Positions 5,975-6,253 of a stretch of 6,253 bases of DNA are shown piece after piece (position 1 is the first letter of the stretch; each line of letters opens with the position of its first letter). Source of the DNA: Chloroflexi bacterium RBG_16_48_8 (GTDB taxonomy: Bacteria; Chloroflexota; Anaerolineae; Anaerolineales; E44-bin32); the NCBI GenBank assembly GCA_001795115.1, contig MGNI01000166.1, forward strand, positions 1 through 6,253, written 5' to 3'. The notes below the pieces were generated by a model that ran no database searches, was not told the origin of the DNA, and saw nothing but the letters and a program-made list of their open reading frames with translations. A program made the translations under genes and the position numbers.

Positions 5975-6253
5975 ATGAATGTTGTCCGCATCAATACGAA
6001 AAAAGGTGTTGGTATCCCCTCACCATCCTATAAGGTTTTCATGGTCCTCCTTTCGGCCACCCTTGTTTTTTTGGCTGGTGTGGCTGTTTTTCTATTAGGT
6101 TCGCGCCTTTTCTATTCGGGCAAAGCTTTTCCTGGTGTTCAGGCAGCAGGGTTAAATCTCTCTGGTAAAACGGTGGAAGAAATTGAGTCTGCCCTGGGTG
6201 AAAGGCTCACGTATCCAACCAGGGGCCTTATCGTCTTTCATGACGAGGAACAA
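5975..6253 (+). CDS. Membrane-anchored PG_binding_4/VanW-type envelope protein, N-terminal part; gene runs off the right edge
   Basis: The frame is open from ATG 5975 to the last base (93 codons). A short basic N-terminus (residues 1-20, with Arg5, Lys9, Lys10 and Lys20) precedes one transmembrane helix at about 21-42, so the rest should lie outside the cell. Residues about 52-76 read AFPGVQAAGLNLSGKTVEEI and onward, the characteristic opening of the PG_binding_4 domain (pattern PGV..aG.dlsG.t.eEa...L), usually found in tandem ahead of a VanW domain or, in other proteins, an L,D-transpeptidase YkuD domain. The C-terminal domain that would decide between these is outside the window. Known members act at or near peptidoglycan, but VanW itself has no proven reaction. 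The gene has its own extended -10 promoter 146 bases after the lipoprotein gene, so it is probably not simply read through from it. AGGA at 5962-5965 supports the start. Confidence 0.8.
   Translation, partial: MNVVRINTKKGVGIPSPSYKVFMVLLSATLVFLAGVAVFLLGSRLFYSGKAFPGVQAAGLNLSGKTVEEIESALGERLTYPTRGLIVFHDEEQ

Noticed and set aside
1..6253. tRNA genes, CRISPR arrays, insertion sequences, toxin-antitoxin or phage genes
   Set aside because: No cloverleaf with conserved TTCGAAT-type arm in context, no regularly spaced direct repeats, and no transposase, integrase or phage protein motifs were seen on either strand.

Overview
The window is a 6.25 kb piece of a bacterial chromosome with moderate GC. The best guess for its source is an environmental Chloroflexota bacterium, probably of the Anaerolineae. 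That is an inference from three traits: a lipoprotein with a long Thr/Pro linker followed by two Gmad2-like domains, a single-pass membrane protein of the VanW/PG_binding_4 type, and a Trp-containing RpiB-like protein beside an M32 carboxypeptidase. No rRNA, tRNA or phylogenetic marker is present to settle it.

Left part, minus strand (1-1631): two overlapping genes form an operon for UDP-N-acetyl-D-mannosaminuronic acid. wecC (UDP-ManNAc 6-dehydrogenase) comes first. The start of wecB (UDP-GlcNAc 2-epimerase) overlaps its end by 8 bases, and wecB runs off the left edge. WecB makes UDP-ManNAc from UDP-GlcNAc and WecC oxidises it twice to UDP-ManNAcA, a precursor of surface polysaccharide. A divergent region of about 390 bases (1632-2022) carries a strong inverted repeat and candidate promoters for both sides.

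Middle, plus strand (2023-4340): an RpiB/LacA/LacB-family protein keeps the catalytic Cys but lacks two His residues of classical RpiB. After 338 non-coding bases, which hold a candidate promoter, a 12-base palindrome and a possible very short leader ORF, comes a full-length M32 (Taq-type) metallocarboxypeptidase with intact zinc ligands.

Right part, plus strand (4341-6253): a gap of nearly 590 bases with no convincing gene is followed by a secreted lipoprotein with two Ig-like Gmad2-type domains. The last gene has a textbook extended -10 promoter and starts a membrane-anchored protein with a PG_binding_4-like domain; it is cut by the right edge. These two envelope proteins and the polysaccharide precursor operon give the window a cell-surface flavour, but the genes appear to be separate transcription units. 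I see no mobile element, CRISPR array, tRNA or defence system.
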